64,000 bases of DNA, from NCBI RefSeq assembly GCF_963169125.1, contig NC_084795.1:276034122-276098121 (forward strand), written 5' to 3'. The DNA comes from Humulus lupulus (lineage: Eukaryota > Streptophyta > Magnoliopsida > Rosales > Cannabaceae). Both the position numbers and the translations under genes were made by a program. Position 1 is the first letter of the stretch; the number at the start of each line of letters is the position of its first letter. The notes beneath the pieces were generated by a model. It was given only the letters and a program-made list of their open reading frames with translations, had not been told where the DNA came from and did not search any database. Shown piece by piece: positions 49,574-62,822 of the stretch.

Positions 49574-50921
49574 TTAATTTTTATCCCCTGCTGCAACCCC
49601 ACTGGTATTCTTCTTGTGCTTCCTAGAATACACATAAGTGAGGGAAGGTCTATCAATACCCCTGGCCAAAAGTCTCACCTTGTCCTCAAGGTGGAAATGA
49701 GGAAATTGCTTCTGTATGACCTGAAAATATTCCCAAGTAGCCTCAAATTCAGGAAGGTTGACCCATTTGATGAGAGCTTGTGGTTGAATCTTGTGTGTTC
49801 CAGGACGAAAATCCAGGATATCTTCAGGTTCCAATGTCCATTCCAGTTCTGTTGTCAACCCCGGAGGAATACTAGTAGCCTGCTGTTGTGGCCCGAGTGC
49901 TGCCCGTAGAAGAGAGACATGGAAAACAGGATGGATGACAGCCTGTGGTGGGAGCTTGAGGCAGTAGGCAGCTGCCCCAACTCGTGCCAGCACTGGAAAT
50001 GGGCCAAAAAAACGAGGAGAGAACTTTTCATTGTGACGTTTGGCCACCGATCTTTGACGATACGGTCGAAGCTTTACATAGACCAAATCGCCAACTTTGA
50101 ACTCAACATCCCGACGTTTACGATCCGCCTGAACTTTCATCGGCTGCTGAGCTCGCTGAAGGTTTTCTTTCAACAGGGAAAGAATGTCATCCCGCTCGTG
50201 TAGGTGCTGCTCTACTGCTGAGACTGGAGTTGTGGCTGCTTCAAAGCGAACCAATGGAGGAGGGTCACGGTGATAAAGAGCTCGAAAAGGAGTCATGCCT
50301 GCTGAAGAATGAAACAGAGTATTGTACCAATACTCAGCCCATGAGAGCCATTTAGACCATTGACGATGTTTAGGCCCAACAAAACAGCGGAGGTAAGTCT
50401 CTAAACCCCGGTTGACTACCTCAGTTTGTCCACCTGATTGTGGGTGGTAAGCGGTACTGTGTTTCAGCAGAGTGCTTTGCAAATGAAAGAGCTCCTTCCA
50501 AAAAGCACTAAGGAAGATCTTGTCCCTATCTGAAACAATCGAGCGAGGCACACCATGTAACTTCACAATCTCACGAGTAAACACCTCAGCAACTGTCATG
50601 GCAGAATAAGGATGGCGAAGAGGGATAAAATGACCATATTTTCTTAAGTGATCCACCACCACGAGAATTGAATCAAAGCCATTCGAAGGTGGTAACCCCT
50701 CTATAAAATCCATGGAAATATCTTCCCAGACTTGTGCCGGAATAGGGAGTGGTTGGAGTAACCTGGCTGGGGATTGAGCCATATATTTATTCCGTTGGCA
50801 AACTGAGCATTCCGCAACAAATTTCTAGACATCCTTCCTCATACCCAGCCAATACAAGTCTGTGGCCATTCTCTGAAATGTCTTGAAAGTACCCGAATGT
50901 CCTCCCATATTACTGCTGTGA
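49574..50921 (-). pseudogene. Gypsy chromovirus pol 3' part: integrase and chromodomain
   Basis: The open part (50782-49574, 402 residues) contains the integrase core with SMDFIEGLPPSNGFDSILVV, VSDRDKIF and AYHPQSGGQTEVVNR, then the C-terminal GDLVYVKLRPYRQ region. The chromodomain-like tail HPVFHVSLLR..PEDILDFRPGTHKIQPQALIKW..ATWEYF ends it. Upstream, to 50921, sequence continues as the integrase zinc region (minus strand CSVCQRNKYMAQSPAR) with a stop. RT and RNase H are missing. The intact protein inserts element DNA, with the chromodomain steering it to chromatin; this is a fragment. Confidence 0.85.
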
Positions 50922-50971
50922 TATTCTTCTTGTGCTTCCTAGAATACACATAAGTGAGGGAATGTCTATCA
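50922..50971. repeat. 50-bp direct repeat bounding the gypsy fragment
   Basis: TATTCTTCTTGTGCTTCCTA..GTCTATCA here matches 49606-49655 with one mismatch. The other copy is the end of the gypsy coding sequence, so a piece of the 3' end is repeated at the 5' truncation point. Confidence 0.85.
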
Positions 50972-53014
50972 TAATTACAGCCTTTATGGTATAAATTTCC
51001 ATTAATTAATTAATAAGAATATATATTGTGGGCTATGTAATATAACATCATCGTGAGGCAGGTAAATATATATATGTATATGTATGTTTGTTTTAAGAGT
51101 AAGATAAGTCTTTATCATTGGTATATTTTGTCCAGTAAAAATATAGTGTGGAATGAGCTTTGTTGGTTGTGGTAGATGCTGAAGATAATGACACGTGTGT
51201 AAATATTTGTCCCATTTTGAAAATCTAAAGGGGAACCAAAACCTTGTCTTGGATTGGCTACATGAGTACCTTCTCATAAATGTCAAAATCCAATTAGAAG
51301 CATCGAATGTTTTATTTGCCTAATTTTGACCAACCAAAAAATTTGCTTACAAATGTGCTGACAAGCTATGCAACAACATAAGGCATCTGTTTAGTCATTT
51401 TGATTCATGTTTTGATCATTACTCTGTTTATATATGCTTAATCATTTATCTATTCTAAGAAGCTTTTAGATGACTACTGGTAGAGAATTATTCTTATTGT
51501 TATAGATTATAATTTATGCATTCTAGGTGTTTGAGTGAATGTCTCAATAAGTACAAAATACTCAATAGACTTGTGCGTTATTTATTGTGTGAGTGGCAAA
51601 TGACTACTGGTAAAAAAATTTCTTTTCTTTTGATTCTCTCAGTTGGTGTTTTGTGTGAATTTACACAACTTGATGGATATCTTCTTCTATCTAAATGATA
51701 TTTTTTGGCTTTTCTTGATATGAGAATTAACACTAACTGTATTAGGCATTATTGTTAGTGTTTATTTACTCTCTTCCTTCTATGATTTGTATGGAACAAT
51801 TCATTTCCAATTTGTTTTATGTTCAAATAAATTCAAATTTTAGTCTTTTTCATGTCATTAAAAGTTTTACATCACTGTCTTTTTCTTTATAATTTCATTT
51901 TAGCCAAATAAGAAGATTTAACTCCATCTCTATTTCGTTTCTCAATCTGATGTTATTCTAATAAATTTTTGCTATATATTGTCCTTGCCTATTTAATTTT
52001 ATTTAATGCTAAGTTTTTTTTTCTCTTTAGTTGAAACTTTTCTAGTTGGCTGCCTTCAAAAGAAGAGGCAAGATACTTGGTGTGCAAGTAATTTTTTTAC
52101 GGGAGACTCTTATTTTTGTTTGCAAGAGGTATTTCTTTTACCTTGGTTTTATATTATTGAAATATTAGAGGAGTTTGAATATCTTAAATATTCATCCATA
52201 GTGAAGTAGGTTCTGAGATTATTATTGTGTGCTGAGGTGATAACGGAAGGTTGAGACCTTGTGTGTCTTAGTGAAGTAGGATCTGAGAAATTTGTGTGCT
52301 GTGGTGAGATAAGGAAGAAAACATGTGTGTTGTTTGTCTATATGCTTGTTAAGGTAGCTTTCATTTCCAATTGATTTTATATATGTAGGTCGCTTAATGT
52401 CAAAGAACAGTCAATAATTGAAAATACCACTACAAGAATACCAACCAAAAGTAGAACCTCCCCTCCTTGATATTGAAAACCCAATAACTAAACACATAAA
52501 GAGAGAGTACTTTGAGTACTAATAAGATATAAGGAAGGCCATGCACTTGAAATTATTGGACAACTAGCATTGTTAATACTTATAAAAAAAAAAAGGCCAT
52601 GCCTAAGAGCAGCTTCCCACAGAGAGCCCCCACCAGAAGAAGAGCAAAAATTCCTCAACACCTTCAAACTATCGGCATTGTCAAATATCCTAGCATTAAA
52701 TTAGATATACAATTTTACATATAGCTATACTTGCATTTTTCTATATAAGAACATATGAATGTCTATGAATACAAATATCTATTCCATATAAAATATATAT
52801 ATTCCTCATCTTCATATAAGGAAAATAAAAACTTTAAAAAAAATTATTTAGGTAGAAATTAAGGAGTTATGACATTAAAACAAATTGCTTTTCTTGAGGT
52901 AAAAACAATACCCTCATATAGTATTTAAAAAAATAATGATGAGTTAGTATATGGAATTAAGAAAAATATATCAATACTTGTCAATTAAACTAAAGTAAAT
53001 TTTTTTTTAATTTT
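50972..53014. other. AT-rich intergenic region
   Basis: No complete gene seen. One island on the minus strand, about 52605-52680, reads ADSLKVLRNFCSSSGGGSLW, which looks coding and could be an exon remnant of an unidentified gene. Around 52200-52300 the motif GTGAAGTAGG.TCTGAGA is repeated twice. Confidence 0.35.
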
Positions 53015-56000
53015 AGAGTTATGAAGCATTAAAGTAAATATGCACCTTGTATGAGAAAAAAATAATATATTCATTGCCCATAGTAGTAAAAGCTATAAGA
53101 ATAGCAATTAGAGATTGTGTTATTGAAATAGAAAGAGAAATATCTAAGTGTAAAAGCACAATTCTACTCACTCAATTCCTCATTCCTCTACTCGACCAGG
53201 TTGGCTATATGTACCCTTTTAAACTGCCCCAAACCCAGTGCCAACAATGCTCCCCTCCCATTAGAGTGCCATATGTCCATACTAACAATTCACTCCTAGC
53301 CAACTAGAGTCCTATCATTCTTTCCTTTGATAAATGAGCTTAATTGATTATTTAAATTGGTGCCAGTTTCAAATGCTTCAATTTATCATTCAAAGAATGA
53401 AATTACTCGAAAATAACTACATTCTATTCTCTATTCCAAAATAGGAGTTGTACTTGTCTTTCTAAACTACATAGCAATAGCATCAAATAAAAAGTACTAA
53501 AATTTCGAAGTCACTTCAGTATAAATCCATGTACATTATCTAACAATAACATCTCAACGTAACTTCACTTTATATAGTTACGATGTGTACAAGAACAAAA
53601 GCTTGAGTAACAAACATAATAAAAATAAATAAAAAAGAATAATATTGTAGAGTCCAAGAACTTTACTTAGCTAAGATAGATAATAGTATGATAGTATTTA
53701 TAGCATTATCTTTGTTACTGTGAATTTTTGGTTCAGACCGGGAATTATTTGGACACTCATAGTAGTACTTATAGATTTTCTAAGTTTAATCTATAGTTTA
53801 AGAATATTAAGTTAACCTAAGGTTTGATTAATGTGACTGATATTAAGGATTATATTTATTATACTATCAGGTTTAGATATCAACCAATAGGATTTTAAGC
53901 ACATGTTATGAATGGTGCTTAAGGATTAAGTATTTTTTAGGATTAAATTTAATATGGAGTAAAGTTTGAATGTTATAGGGTCAGTCAGCAGCTTTGAATA
54001 CGTTGAGGGCTTAGTCAAGGCTGTTTACCCCATTCAAACTTAGCTAAAATTGTGTAATTTCGTGTTTAAATATTCAGCGTATGCCGATATATCGCAGCTA
54101 TAGGGGGCGATATATCGCAGCACGTAGATACGGAAAACACGAATCGATGCACGGTCGCCTCGGGAACAGTGGTCCAGGCGATATATCGCCTCCACCAGCA
54201 TGTTTTCAAACACTTTTGAATTCTTTTCCTTTTGGCCATTCAAACTCCTTCAACAGTCCAGCATCTTTTGAACGAGTCTTCAGCCTCTGCTGAACGATTA
54301 TTCAAATGATTTTCACCTAAAAAGCCATTATTTTTATTCAAGTAAAATCAAGATACTTTCATTCCCAAACTCTATAAATAGGACCTAGTACCCAGCCATT
54401 ATTCACCTTTTACTCTAAGTTCAGAAGCTGCAAGTGTTAGGAGAGTGTGAGAGTTAAACACCTGGGTTTGGGAAAATCATAAGCTTAAACATCATAAGCT
54501 TATCAAACACTTTGGGAAGTGAGGTTCTATAGTATTTCGGTTGAGGAGTAGATTGGTCTTTCAAGTCTTTGAGGTAACCAAAACTCTAGTTCATTTCTGT
54601 ATTATGTTATTTTCTTTCTCATAGTCTTCTACTCAATCTCTAACCTTAATCTTCATTTTGGTTAGGGAATCTAAGTTCTTGAGCACATAAGTTTCGGTAA
54701 GCATGTTTCTCAAATGGTTTAGTCTTTACATCCCTTTCATTTCATCTTCTTTCTTCTTTAGACTCACTCTTTCTTATGGTTTTAGGAGTGTTCCAAAAAG
54801 TCCCAACTCAGTCCACACATCTCGGTAACTTTGGTAAGGAAAATAGGCTAGAATCAATATGTTATATGCTTATGTTATCTATGTTTTATGTTGTTAAATG
54901 TGTTATGATATGTATGCATGTATGTTTGTAGGCTTGGGCATATGACCCATATGACTAACAAGACCCCAAATGGGTTATGGGCATATGACCTACTTAGCTA
55001 GTAGGACCCCACTAATCCCATGGGCATATGCTTGTTTAGTCTATGGGACCCCAAGTAATAATGACCATTATAATAAGTGTATGTTATATGTATTATGTTA
55101 AGTCTTTATGTTTCTTATCAAGTTATGTTTATGACTATGTGTTAGATTTTCCTTGCTAAGCATTAGGCTCAGTCTTTTTTGTTTTATGTGCAGGAAAATA
55201 AGCTTTAGGGGCGGTAAGATTCGTGACGCTTAGAGGATGTGTATTGATGGTGAATGGAGTCAAGGGGCCGAGAGTTATTCGATTCGAGGATGTAGTTTCT
55301 GTTTTATGTCTTTTTACATGTATTTTCCGCACCATTTATGTAATGTCTTTTATTTTAAATCATGTTTTGTTTTTAAAGACAATGGGATCCCATATCCTTC
55401 TTAGTATTCTATTTATTTGTAAGTAACTCTTATTTTACAAGTTACTCAATAAAATTATGGTATTTTCGTAAGAATGTAAGTTTTATGTATAGTTTCGTTA
55501 ATGGTCCAAATAGTCTAGATTAGTGGGTCATTACAAATATACCTGATATAACCATAATAGTCTTTTCTTGGTCTCCAAGCTGTCAAATTTCAATGTTGGA
55601 TGTTCACTACCACCTCAGATTCTCGTTTTATTGAGAAATAGAATCCTACTTCTCTGTTTACATTGAAAGAGTAACACCTACAGTTTCCCTTACTTATCTC
55701 ATACGAATCATATATCAGATAATGACAAAAACTAGACCTGTTAATTTTCCAAGTGTTTCTGAATAGAAATTGGGTTATTATTTAATGTTTGTCCAATTTT
55801 TTTTTATTAACTAATTCTTAGTGCATTATAACATCAGCCAATTCCTGCAACGTATATACTCCACACTATTGTACTTTCTTATTCATTATTTAAATATCAA
55901 CTTAATAATTGAGGATGTTCCCTTTTCAACTTTTATTTAAAATGAGTGCAATATAACTCACAATGCAATATAAAGGTCTCTCCTCTTAGCCATCACAAAC

Positions 56001-57272
56001 AAAATTAAACTCAAAAAAAGATTCTTCACAAAATAATGGCATGATCGATAAAAGATTTTACTAGAATTTAGAAGATTTTTTTAATCTAGAATCCATAGAA
56101 AACAGTGAATGCTTGTATAAAATATGTTCAATGTACACTTTATCAATGACTTAGGAAGCTTAACAATAATAGCAAACTAAAAATAGCACCCTTATTTGAT
56201 AGGATAGGATCAAGCACAACAGAGTAAGGTTGGTTAAGAAAACATAGCTTGGTCAGAGTTGTAACCTTCAACAACAATTTTGTTAGCACACACTTTATTT
56301 AAAAAAAAATCTATCCATGTGGGCAAGTTTCCTAGTTCAAATCCCTTAGAGTTATAGATATTTGAGATTCATGCCTTGACACAGGAAACTAACAAAAGGA
56401 CAACCATAGAAAAAGTTCTCCAATATGCTTTCAGTTTTTTTTTACGAAAAAGGATAACAAGGTGTTGATCCATTTTCATACTTTTTGATATTTTAAACAA
56501 TCCAAAAAACATGACCGATTGTAAAGACCGGAAATTAAAATGGTTTTCCAAATGTTGAATCATAAGCTCCATCCATAAAGGGATAAATTACCAAGTCTTT
56601 TATGCTGTTGGATTTTCACTTTTCAAATCCCTCTATTTTAGTTATAGATAGTAGATATAAATATTAGGGTGGACAGAGCAACAATTAAATCCCAAAAACC
56701 TCACGAAAAAGGTTGTAATTAATATATATACTCTTGTCAATTTTAGAAAGATTATAACACAGGGAACTCAATCTCTATTGCAGAAATTAAACGAATTAGT
56801 AAAGTCACTATAGAGCCCTTAGAAACACAATGGCCAAAAGTTGGAAAAGCAGCTAACAAACTTAACAAAATTATAGTAAAGGCCAATAAAACAAATAAAA
56901 CAAAAAAATTGACAAATAAGACACAACACACAAACGGAGAGCAGAACACCAACACCAACACCAAATCAAAGTTTGCTTTCATATTCAAAGAAAATAGGTT
57001 GAAAGAGCATACATTCTATATATTTAAAAAAAAAACGACAGCCTAAATCCTATATCAAGTGAAAACACAGCAAAACAAACTTGAGTATTTATACGATATT
57101 GTGTTTGGTAAGATATTCATTTCACTATCAGGAAAAAAAGATATTGAATTTATTTAAGATAAGAGAAGATGAACAATGAGAAGCAAACTTGGGAGAAGGA
57201 ACGTACTACTCTAGAGTTTCTAATTTTTTCCCTTATTTTGTCTATTATGCTTATTTTTTGTGTGGTTATATT
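53015..57272. repeat. Duplicated intergenic segment D (partner of 12550-14905)
   Basis: Collinear with segment C apart from solo LTR S4. The right boundary is where TGTGTGGTTATAT is followed by TTACCTCACT here but GACAGGTAG in C. No conserved frame larger than about 78 codons. Confidence 0.85.
53646..55535 (+). mobile_element. Solo LTR S4 (family S)
   Basis: TGTAGAGTCC to GGGTCATTACA, 1890 bp, flanked by AATAT (53641-53645 and 55536-55540). The uninterrupted site is in segment C at about 13175-13185. TATA at 54371-54380; three GCGATATATCGC-type palindromes between 54083 and 54190. Confidence 0.95.
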
Positions 57273-57299
57273 ACCTCACTCATCTTATAAGATGTTTCT

Positions 57300-57430
57300 T
57301 CAATAATAATTGGATAATCCTCTCTCTGAGATTTGCCACCAGTCTGAGAGTAATAAACTGTATTGAGTTCCATCTATTTAATCATCACCTTCTAACCTTC
57401 CCAAAACTTGGAAGTCACAATAAAGTCTTC
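57300..57430 (-). pseudogene. Decayed gypsy integrase fragment
   Basis: The minus strand reads TSKFWEG, then with a stop between, ELNTVYYSQTGGKSQRE, a degraded version of the plant gypsy integrase segment T-S-x-F-W..H-P-Q-T-D-G-Q-x-E-R. It adjoins copia copy B and is too short to be assigned to a family. Confidence 0.55.
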
Positions 57431-57458
57431 ATCTAATAAGATAGACCTTGAGTTTCGT

Positions 57459-60400
57459 GAAGGGTGATCGACCTTGGTGTGATCATTGTCAACGTCATGG
57501 TCACACTCGCTCCACTTGTTGGGAAATTCATGGTAAACCACCAAATTGGACTCCCCATGGCCAAAATGACAGAAAGGCCTACCAAACCCAGTCTGAGAAT
57601 AGCACTACTCAAAGCGGTACTGCTGCCCTTTCATTCAGTAAGGAACAACTCGAACATTTATACACACTCCTTGGTCAATCCTCCATAAAACCCAAATCTG
57701 GTCCCGAGTCTCATAGTGCTTTTGTTGCACACTCTGGTAATTTCTCTTCCGCTTCCCATACACCATGGATCATCGATTCAGGGGCAACTGATCACATGAC
57801 AGGTTTACTTCATTTGTTTGATTCTTATAGTCCCTGCTCTACTGCCTCTAGTGTTAAGATTGCAGATGGTACTCACTCACCTATTGCAGGCATTGGCACC
57901 ATAAAATTGTCTACTGATTTATTTCTTAAATCAGTTCTCTTTGTTCTTTCCTTAAAATGCAACTTAATCTCTGTTCAAAAATTAACCTCTGATAATCACT
58001 GTCTTTCTAAATTTATGTCTGATTCTTGTCAATTTCAGGATCTATCATCGGGGAGGACGATTGGCAGTGTTAGGATTCGTGACGGCCTTTATTTCTTTCA
58101 GCACCCAAACAAAGAGTTGCCTTACCTGCACTGTTTAACTTCAAGTTCTATTTCTAATTCATCTTTTGATGCAACTTCTCAAAAAATTATGTTGTGGCAT
58201 TGTCGACTTGGACATCCAAGTTTTTTATATTTAAGACATTTGTTTCCTTCTTTGTTTTTAAATAAAAATGTTGCGGATTTTCAATGTGATATTTGCCAAC
58301 TTGCTAAACATACTCGTGTTTCATTTCCTCACAAAATGTATACACCCTCTAGTCCTTTCTCTCTTATTCATAGTGACGTATGGGGACCATCCAAGGTCAC
58401 GACTTCTTCTGGTAAACGTTGGTTTCTTACATTCATTGATGACTATACACGAATTACTTGGGTGTACCTTCTTAGGCACAAATCCGAAACCTGTCAGGTA
58501 TTCCAAAACTTCCACAAAATGATCCAAACACAGTACCAGACATCTATTCGGACACTTCGTACCGATAACGGTACTGAATACTTCAATACCACTCTTGGTC
58601 CCTACCTTCTACAAAATGGGATTGTTCACCAGAGCTCGTGTGTAGATACTCCGCAGAAGAATGGAGTAGCCGAAAGGAAAAATCGTCACCTCTTAGAAGT
58701 AGCCCGTGCTATCATGTTCAACATGAATGTTCCAAAATATCTTTGGGGTGATTCTGTACTCACTGCTACTTATCTAATCAATCGCCTTCCCAGTCGGCCT
58801 CTTCAATTTAAGACACCATATTCTATTCTTCAGTTTCTTTATCCTCACATTTCCACAAATACTCTGCCAGTAAAAGTCTGGGTGCACCACCTTTGTCCAT
58901 GTGCACTCCCAACACCGGAGTAAACTTGATCCTAAAGCCATAAAAACAGTTTTCCTAGGATATTCTCCTACACAGAAAGGCTATCGCTGTTACTGTCCCC
59001 TCACCAAGAAATTCTACATCTCCCGCGATGTAACTTTTTTCGAAAATACTCCATACTTCACTCCCACTCAGCATCAGGGGGAGCATATTCATCACAAGAA
59101 AGAAGCTCAGTGGTCGTGGGGTTTAGAATTACCCCTAGACTTGTCCTTTCCTCCAGTGAATGAAATCATTCCCGAACCAAAAAATCTTCCACCTTCTCAT
59201 GACTCTCAAAATCAAAACATGCAGAAAGAAATTTGGGTGTATACCAGAAGAGAAAGAAATAAACAAGTGACGAATTCTCATCACAGTCAAGAGGCCGATC
59301 CAGTGATAGAACCACCTCAGTTAAAAGATTTAGGTACTCTACCCTCAAACACTCAATCAGATCTAGATATTCCTATTGCTTTAAGAAAAGGAAGTAGATC
59401 TTGCACCCAACACCCTATTTCAAAATTCATCTCTTATGCAAAATTATCATCTCCATTTAAAGCTTTTACCACTAGTCTATCAGATGTTGTGATTCCCAGA
59501 AATATCAATGAAACACTTGGTACTCCTCAATGGAAGACAGCAGTTCTCGAAGAGATGAAAGCACTTGAGCAGAATGGTACTTGGCGATTAGTGGAGTTAC
59601 CACCAGATAAGAAAGTAATAGTGTGCAAATGGGTGCTCACAGTAAAATATAATGCAAATGGATCTATTGAAAGGTACAAAGCTTGGTTAGTTGCCAAGGG
59701 TTTTACTCAAACCTACAGAATTGACTACACTGAAACATTCGCTCCGGTTGCCAAACTCAATACCATCAGAGTATTGCTCTCGCTTGCAGTCAACTTAAAT
59801 TGGGAATTACATCAACTTGATGTAAAAAATGCATTCTTAAATGGTGAGCTGGAAGAAGAAGTGTACATGAGTCAGCCTCCGGGTTTTGAAGAATCTCCCA
59901 ATACAACCAAAGTTTGCAAGCAAAAATTGAATTTCTGTTTCTCAAAGAAAATACACTCTTGATCTCTTGAATGAGACAGGAATGCTAGGCAGTAAACCTA
60001 GCAAAACTCCAATCAAGCTCGGAGACAAGAGGAAAATGTTTGAAGGAAACCCAGTTGACAAAGAAAGGTACCAACAACTAGTAGGAAAGCTTATCTACCT
60101 CTCAGTCAATACATGCATGATCCATGTCAAGGACATCTTAATGCAGTATATAGAATTCTGAGGTATTTAAAGCAAACACCAGGAAAAGGTCTTTTCTTCA
60201 AAAAGACTACTGAAAGAAAAGTTGAAGTATTCACAGATGCAGGCTGGGCTGGGTCAGTTGATGATAGAAAATCTACATCTGGATATTGTACAATTGTATG
60301 GGGCAATGTGGTAACATGGTGAAGTAAAAAAGCAAACAGTGGTTGCAAGAAGCAGTGCCGAAGCAGAGTATAGAGCCATGGCCCACGGAATATGTGAAGC

Positions 60401-60701
60401 GATATGGATTAGACACCTGTTAAGAGAACTAAAGATTGAATATGAAGCTCCCATTCAGCTTTACTGTGATAATCAATCTACCACCAGTATTGCACGCAAC
60501 CCTATACATCATGACAGAACTAAACACGTGGAAGTAGATCGTCACTTTATCAAAGAGAAGATTGATGGGGGAATTGTCAACATCAAATATGTTCATACAG
60601 ATCAACAGTTGGCTGATATTCTCACAAAGGGGTTATCCGAGCGAGTATTTGAGTTCCTAGTAAACAAGCTTGGACTCATCAATATCTATGGTCCAGCTTG
60701 A
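57459..60701 (+). pseudogene. Copia pol, copy B, disrupted
   Basis: Reads zinc knuckle, protease (DSGATDHM), integrase ([22 protein letters not shown]) and the RT N-terminal half. A 2-base deletion near 58881 shifts the frame. About 285 bp including the RT YVDD motif are deleted at 59921 between AAGC microhomologies, and about 46 bp near 60103 are lost. In RNase H, an Arg codon is TGA at 60320 and an extra A follows near 60330. The Gln codon that is TAG in copy A is intact here, so the two copies decayed separately. Confidence 0.9.
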
Positions 60702-60708
60702 GAGGGAG

Positions 60709-60898
60709 TGTTAACAGTCAGAAAATAATGTCAATACGTTACAAATGGATGTTTTCGTTTCCTAAAGTCTATAGGAATTCTCTTTTATTGTATTTATGTT
60801 GTATTAATGTGTAAATCTGTATATAAGCCTAAGTTCTAGATTGTAAAATACACAGAAATAAAACATACTTTTCTCTCCCAGTTTTATAGGTTTCCACA
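60709..60898 (+). repeat. Copia 3' LTR, copy B
   Basis: TGTTAACAGTC to TTTCCACA, 190 bp, nearly identical to 5504-5694. Confidence 0.7.
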
Positions 60899-60939
60899 CC
60901 AATATCTAGCCTCCAAGAGATCAATCCAACATAATCCAA

Positions 60940-62822
60940 TGTAATGACCCACTAATCTAGACTTTTTGGACCATTAACGAAACTATACCTAAACTTACAT
61001 TTTTACGAAAATACCATAATTTTATTGGGAAACTTGTAAAATAAGAGATACTTACAAATAAATACTAAGAAGGATATGGGATCCCATTGTCTTTAAAAAC
61101 AAAACATGATTTAAATGAAAAGAATTACATAAGAAATGCGGAAAATACATATAAAACCATAAAAAAGTAAAATGAGACTACATCCTCGAATCGAATAACG
61201 CTCGGCCCCTTGACTCCATTCACCATCGATACACATCCTCTAAGCGTCACGAATCTTACCGCCTCTAAAGCTATTTTCCTGCACATAAAACAAAAAGGAA
61301 TGATCCTAATGCCCAGCAAGGAAAATCTAACACATAGTCATACACATAAATTTCATAATAGACGTAAAGACATATCATAACACTTAATACATACACTTAT
61401 TATAATGGCCATTATTACTTGGGGTCCCATAGACTAAACAAGCTTATGCCCATGAGATTAGTGGGGTCCTACTAGCTAAGTAGGCATATGCCCAAAATCT
61501 TTTTGGGGTCTTGTTAGTCAAATAGGGCATAAGCCCAAGCCTACAAACATACACATTCATAACATAACACATAAGATAACACAAGCAATACACATATAGA
61601 TTCCATCCTATTTTCCTTACCAAAGTTACTGGGATATGATGGACTGAGTTGGGACTTTTGGAACACTCCTAAAACCATATGAGAAAGAGTGAGTCTTATG
61701 AAGAAGAAGAAATGAAAATGAATAGGAAGACTAGACCATTGAGAAATATGCTTACCACAACTTATGTGCTTAAGAACTTGGATTCCCTAACCAAAATAAG
61801 AATGAGGTTAGGGGACTGAGTAGAAGGCTTTGAGAAAGAAAATAACATGAGACAAATGAAATAGAGTTTCGGGTTTACCTCAAAGACTTGCAAGACCAAT
61901 CTAACCACAACCGAAATACTAAAGAACCTTACTTCCCAAAGTGTTTGATAAGCTAAAGATGATTAAGCTTATGACTTTCCCACCCAAGTGTTTAACTCTC
62001 ACACTCTCCTAGCACTTGCAGCTTCTGAACTTAGAGTAAAAGGTGAATAATGGCTGGGTACTAGGTCCTATTTATAGAGTTTGGGAATGAAAGTATCTTG
62101 ATTTTACTTGAATAAAAATAATGGCTTTTTAGGTGAAAATAATTTGAATAATCGTTCAGCAGAGGCTGAAGACTCGTTCAAAAGATGCTGGACTTATGAA
62201 GGAGTTTGAATGGCTGAAAGGAAATGAATTCAAAAACATTAAAATTACACTGAAGGAGGCGATATATCGCCCCCTGTAGGCGATATATCACCTGGGCCAG
62301 TATGCCCGAGGCTGCCGTGCTTCGTCTCGTGTTTTTCGTATCTACGTGCTGTGATATATCGCCCCCTATAGCTGCGATATATCGGCACACGCTGAATAAT
62401 TAAACACGAAATTACACATTTTTAGCTAAGTTTGAATGGAGTAAACAGCCTTGACTAAGCCCTCAACGTATTCAAAGCTGCTGACTGACCCTATAACATT
62501 CAAACTTTACTCCTTATTAAATTTAATCCTAAAAAATACTTAATCCTTAATCACCATTCATAACATGTACTTAAAATCCTATTGGTTGATATCTAAACCT
62601 TATAGTATAATAAATGTAATCCTTAATATCAGTCACATTAATCAAACCTTAGGTTAACTTAATATTCTTAAACTATAGATTAAACTTAGAAAATCTATAA
62701 GTACTACTATGAGTGTCCAAATAATTCCCGGTCTGAACCAAAAATCCACAGTTACAAAGATAATACTATACATACTATAATACTACTAAAAAATTAGCTA
62801 AGTAAAGTTCTTGGACTCTACA
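60940..62822 (-). mobile_element. Solo LTR S5 (family S)
   Basis: TGTAATGACCC to GACTCTACA, 1883 bp, flanked by TCCAA (60935-60939 and 62823-62827). Copy A shows the uninterrupted site at 5731-5735. Minus-strand TATA at 62068-62079; palindromes between 62257 and 62376. Confidence 0.95.

Larger units (their letters stand above)
57459..60898 (+). mobile_element. Ty1/copia retrotransposon, copy B, 5'-truncated
   Basis: Matches copy A from 1929 on, starting at the zinc knuckle. It ends with LTR 60709-60898. Flanking family G LTR sequence beyond the copia LTR is shared with copy A, so the two are products of segmental duplication, not independent insertions. Confidence 0.92.
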
